From contig CALLKE010000114.1 of assembly GCA_938008555.1 (NCBI GenBank), positions 1 to 9,629 of the forward strand: 9,629 nucleotides of DNA, given 5' to 3'. Source of the stretch: an uncultured Pedobacter sp. Its GTDB lineage: Bacteria > Bacteroidota > Bacteroidia > Sphingobacteriales > Sphingobacteriaceae. Shown here piece by piece: positions 8,303 through 9,629 of the stretch. The notes under the pieces are model-generated. The model was not told where the DNA came from, did no database searches, and saw nothing but the letters and a program-made list of their open reading frames with translations. Position 1 is the first letter of the stretch. Every line of letters begins with the position of its first letter. The position numbers were made by a program, and so were the translations under genes.

Positions 8303-8306
8303 GCAA

Positions 8307-8717
8307 ATGAAATACGCATACGTTCAAAACAACACCGCTGTTGAAGTTGTCCAATCCAATCCACACATGTTGTTTGTTCCACATTACGCCACGCAATTTA
8401 TTGAAGTTGCAGACAAGGTTCAAGCAGGCTGGAAGCTGGTTGATGGGGAATGGACAGAGCCTGAACCTGTTATATATACCCACCAAGAAGTAACAATGCG
8501 GCAAGCCCGCTTGGCTCTCCTTGAGAATGGTCTACTAGCTAACGTACAACCCGCCATTAACTCTCTTCCAGAGCCTGATAAAACTAAAGCTCAAATTGAA
8601 TGGGAATACAGTAATGCGCTACAACGTGGTAACCCATTCGTTGCAACACTAGGAACAGCCCTTGGACTTAATGAGGAAGCTTTAGATAACTTATTTATCA
8701 CGGCAGCTAAATTATGA
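8307..8717 (+). CDS. Small fibre-associated protein, putative tail fibre assembly protein
   Basis: This 136-residue soluble protein directly follows the fibre gene, the usual place of fibre assembly chaperones, and resembles small phage proteins of that position. Two parts are visible. Residues 1-57 start with MKYAYVQNN-x-AVEVV and end with a GWKLVDGEWTEPEP motif, the N-terminal pattern found in several tail-fibre-associated proteins. Residues 61-136 form a helical part (TMRQARLALLENGLL, QIEWEYSNALQRGNPF, LDNLF) common in small phage proteins downstream of fibres. There is no signal peptide, membrane helix or catalytic motif. The ATG lies four bases after the fibre stop, and the GGGG at 8295-8298 may serve as a weak ribosome binding site. 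The stop overlaps the next gene as ATGA. A chaperone role is inferred from position; it could also be a structural cap or an orphan protein. Confidence 0.6.
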   Translation: MKYAYVQNNTAVEVVQSNPHMLFVPHYATQFIEVADKVQAGWKLVDGEWTEPEPVIYTHQEVTMRQARLALLENGLLANVQPAINSLPEPDKTKAQIEWEYSNALQRGNPFVATLGTALGLNEEALDNLFITAAKL

Positions 8718-9142
8718 GCGTAGCCCTAGCATTATACAAAGGAAAGGGGGAGTGGGCAAACTCCCTCATCCGCTGGAAGAGTGGAAGCATCTACTCTCAT
8801 TGTGAACTTGTTGTAGATGGCTGGATGTATTCTTCAACAGTGAGAGATGGTGGCGTAAGATGTAAGCTTGCTTCTCTTCCTGAAGACCATTGGGATATTA
8901 TCCAAATCAATTGGACAAGTGGGGAAGAGATTCTTTCCTACTATTCTGAGACTAAAGATAATCCTTACGGATGGCGAGACTTAATCCAAAGTCAAATCTT
9001 CAATCGCCCAACAGCAGATGACAGAGGGGATTTCTGTTCAGAATGGTGTGCTAAAGCATTAGGTATTCCAGATGCTCAGCATTATGACCCAGCCAGATTA
9101 GGAGAGCTTGTCTTATGGGCAAACTCACATCTGACGAAATGA
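8714..9142 (+). CDS. Papain-like hydrolase, permuted NlpC/P60 (YiiX-like) family
   Basis: This 142-residue protein shows the order expected of circularly permuted NlpC/P60 (YiiX/YaeF-like) enzymes: a His-containing strand first, IYSH29-C-ELVVDG, and the nucleophile candidate later, GDFC108-SEWCAKALG. E31 is a candidate third polar residue. Other recognisable features are the SSTVRDGGVR segment, HWDIIQINW and Y-D-P-A-R-L-G near the end. Members cleave amide or ester bonds in peptidoglycan peptides or lipids; the substrate here is unknown. There is no signal peptide and no cell-wall-binding domain. The start overlaps the upstream stop (ATGA), so translation is probably coupled; no strong ribosome binding site precedes it. 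Lying between fibre genes and a holin candidate, it could be a small endolysin, a tail-associated wall-opening enzyme or an enzyme acting in the cell. Family assignment is fairly sure, role is not. Confidence 0.7.
   Translation: MSVALALYKGKGEWANSLIRWKSGSIYSHCELVVDGWMYSSTVRDGGVRCKLASLPEDHWDIIQINWTSGEEILSYYSETKDNPYGWRDLIQSQIFNRPTADDRGDFCSEWCAKALGIPDAQHYDPARLGELVLWANSHLTK
9100..9104 (+). promoter_or_regulatory. Ribosome binding site inside the hydrolase gene, selecting the start at 9115
   Basis: AGGAG lies ten bases before ATG 9115. The in-frame ATG at 9139, which forms ATGA with the hydrolase stop codon, has only weak purines before it, so 9115 is the better start, though both may be used. Confidence 0.6.
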
Positions 9143-9510
9143 AAGCTAAAATGTACTCAGCCCTGTCAAAAGTTAATGATAGGGCTTTCTCACTTATAAC
9201 AATATTCTCAGTGAGCGTGTGCATTACAGCTCTTAATCTAACTTTTAAACTATCCGACAAGTTAAGTCTTTCATATGCTTTTGCAGCCCTAGTTGCATTA
9301 GTAGTATCTACAATCTTATCTTCTGCGTTTCATAATAAGAAATGGCTGAGAGAAGTATCTGCAACATTGTGTATGTTCTTATGGCTATTCGTAGCCAACT
9401 TGAGCGGAGTTTTACAAAATAGTAATGCTTTATATGCTGCTGCATTTTATGCTGTTCTGTTTTGGTCTAATATAAATCTATTAGGAGTATTTCTAAATGG
9501 ACGGAAGTAA
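9115..9510 (+). CDS. Four-helix membrane protein, candidate holin
   Basis: This 131-residue protein has four hydrophobic segments at about residues 25-43, 52-71, 80-100 and 104-127, joined by short loops (KLSDK, HNKKWLRE, QNSNA), plus a short charged N-terminus and a C-terminus ending NGRK. Small size, high hydrophobicity and place after the papain-like hydrolase fit a holin or other lysis membrane protein; I do not recognise a specific holin family, and four helices is more than in the classical three- or two-helix classes. It overlaps the hydrolase gene by 28 bases. An internal in-frame start (Met9, 9139) would give a product eight residues shorter. An anti-holin or superinfection-exclusion protein is the main alternative. 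Confidence 0.55.
   Translation: MGKLTSDEMKAKMYSALSKVNDRAFSLITIFSVSVCITALNLTFKLSDKLSLSYAFAALVALVVSTILSSAFHNKKWLREVSATLCMFLWLFVANLSGVLQNSNALYAAAFYAVLFWSNINLLGVFLNGRK
9483..9487 (+). promoter_or_regulatory. Ribosome binding site for the last, partial gene
   Basis: AGGAG lies nine bases before ATG 9497, within the 3' end of the four-helix membrane protein gene. It supports the reality of the cut-off gene that follows. Confidence 0.65.
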
Positions 9511-9629
9511 TGTAGCAGCTTATGCTGGGGTAGGTGCATTAGGACTATTCACATTAATCAAAGGTATTTCACTGGCTATTCGTGGTTGGAATGGGGATCG
9601 TAAAGATGACAAAGTTGATAAATCTGCTG
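9497..9629 (+). CDS. N-terminal part of a single-helix membrane protein, 3'-partial
   Basis: The ATG follows a good AGGAG and the frame stays open for 44 codons to the window edge. The sequence starts MDGSNVAAYAG, has one hydrophobic segment at about residues 6-28 rich in Gly/Ala/Leu/Ile, then a charged stretch (RGWNGDRKDDKVDK). It overlaps the previous gene by 14 bases. A short membrane anchor followed by a charged, possibly coiled region in a lysis module resembles a spanin inner-membrane subunit or a small holin, but the basic residues after the helix suggest the C-terminal side may be cytoplasmic, which argues against a classical inner-membrane spanin. No function can be assigned from this fragment. 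Confidence 0.6.
   Translation, partial: MDGSNVAAYAGVGALGLFTLIKGISLAIRGWNGDRKDDKVDKSA

Noticed and set aside
8193..8504. Open frame of 103 codons on the minus strand
   Set aside because: It spans the end of the fibre gene and the start of the next gene, against the direction of a tightly coupled operon, and its His/Arg-rich end is the complement of the Gly-rich repeat.
9051..9260. Open frame of 69 codons on the minus strand
   Set aside because: It is antisense to the hydrolase and holin-candidate genes, with no supporting signal.

Overview
The window is a densely packed, single-strand stretch of a tailed-phage (or prophage) genome. It covers the end of the tail morphogenesis module, the receptor-binding (tail fibre) module and the beginning of a probable lysis module. 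Every supported gene is on the + strand, the intergenic gaps are 0-10 bases, and several neighbours overlap by 1, 4, 14 or 28 bases, as expected of one late phage operon. The host cannot be named from the sequence. The TAAGGAG-type ribosome binding sites, moderately AT-rich coding sequence and protein types known from proteobacterial siphophages suggest a Gram-negative (proteobacterial) host; this is inference.

Layout: (1) 2-5761, the 3' part of a very large tape measure protein gene whose start lies upstream of the window; (2) 5772-6686, a GTG-started minor tail protein with a chitin-binding-like aromatic module near its N-terminus; (3) 6686-8302, a tail fibre / receptor-binding protein made of a virion-attachment-like N-terminus, an Ala-rich stalk, a small beta domain and a long G+C-rich polyglycine domain; (4) 8307-8717, a small fibre-associated protein, possibly an assembly chaperone; (5) 8714-9142, a papain-like (permuted NlpC/P60, YiiX-type) enzyme with visible His and Cys catalytic candidates; (6) 9115-9510, a four-helix membrane protein, candidate holin; (7) 9497 to the edge, the start of a single-helix membrane protein.

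Taken together: the tape measure protein sets tail length and is delivered during DNA ejection, the 304-residue protein and the fibre form the distal tail and host-recognition surface, and the last three genes are candidates for envelope access or lysis. No tRNA, CRISPR array, insertion sequence, integrase, attachment site, terminator or convincing promoter was seen, and no stretch over 300 bases lacks a gene.

I see no wholly new system. The points most worth a second look are an 8-G homopolymer inside the fibre gene that could switch the fibre tip by slippage, the papain-like enzyme beside the holin candidate, the absence of recognisable tail-tip hub genes between tape measure and fibre, and a tandem duplication in the tape measure protein.
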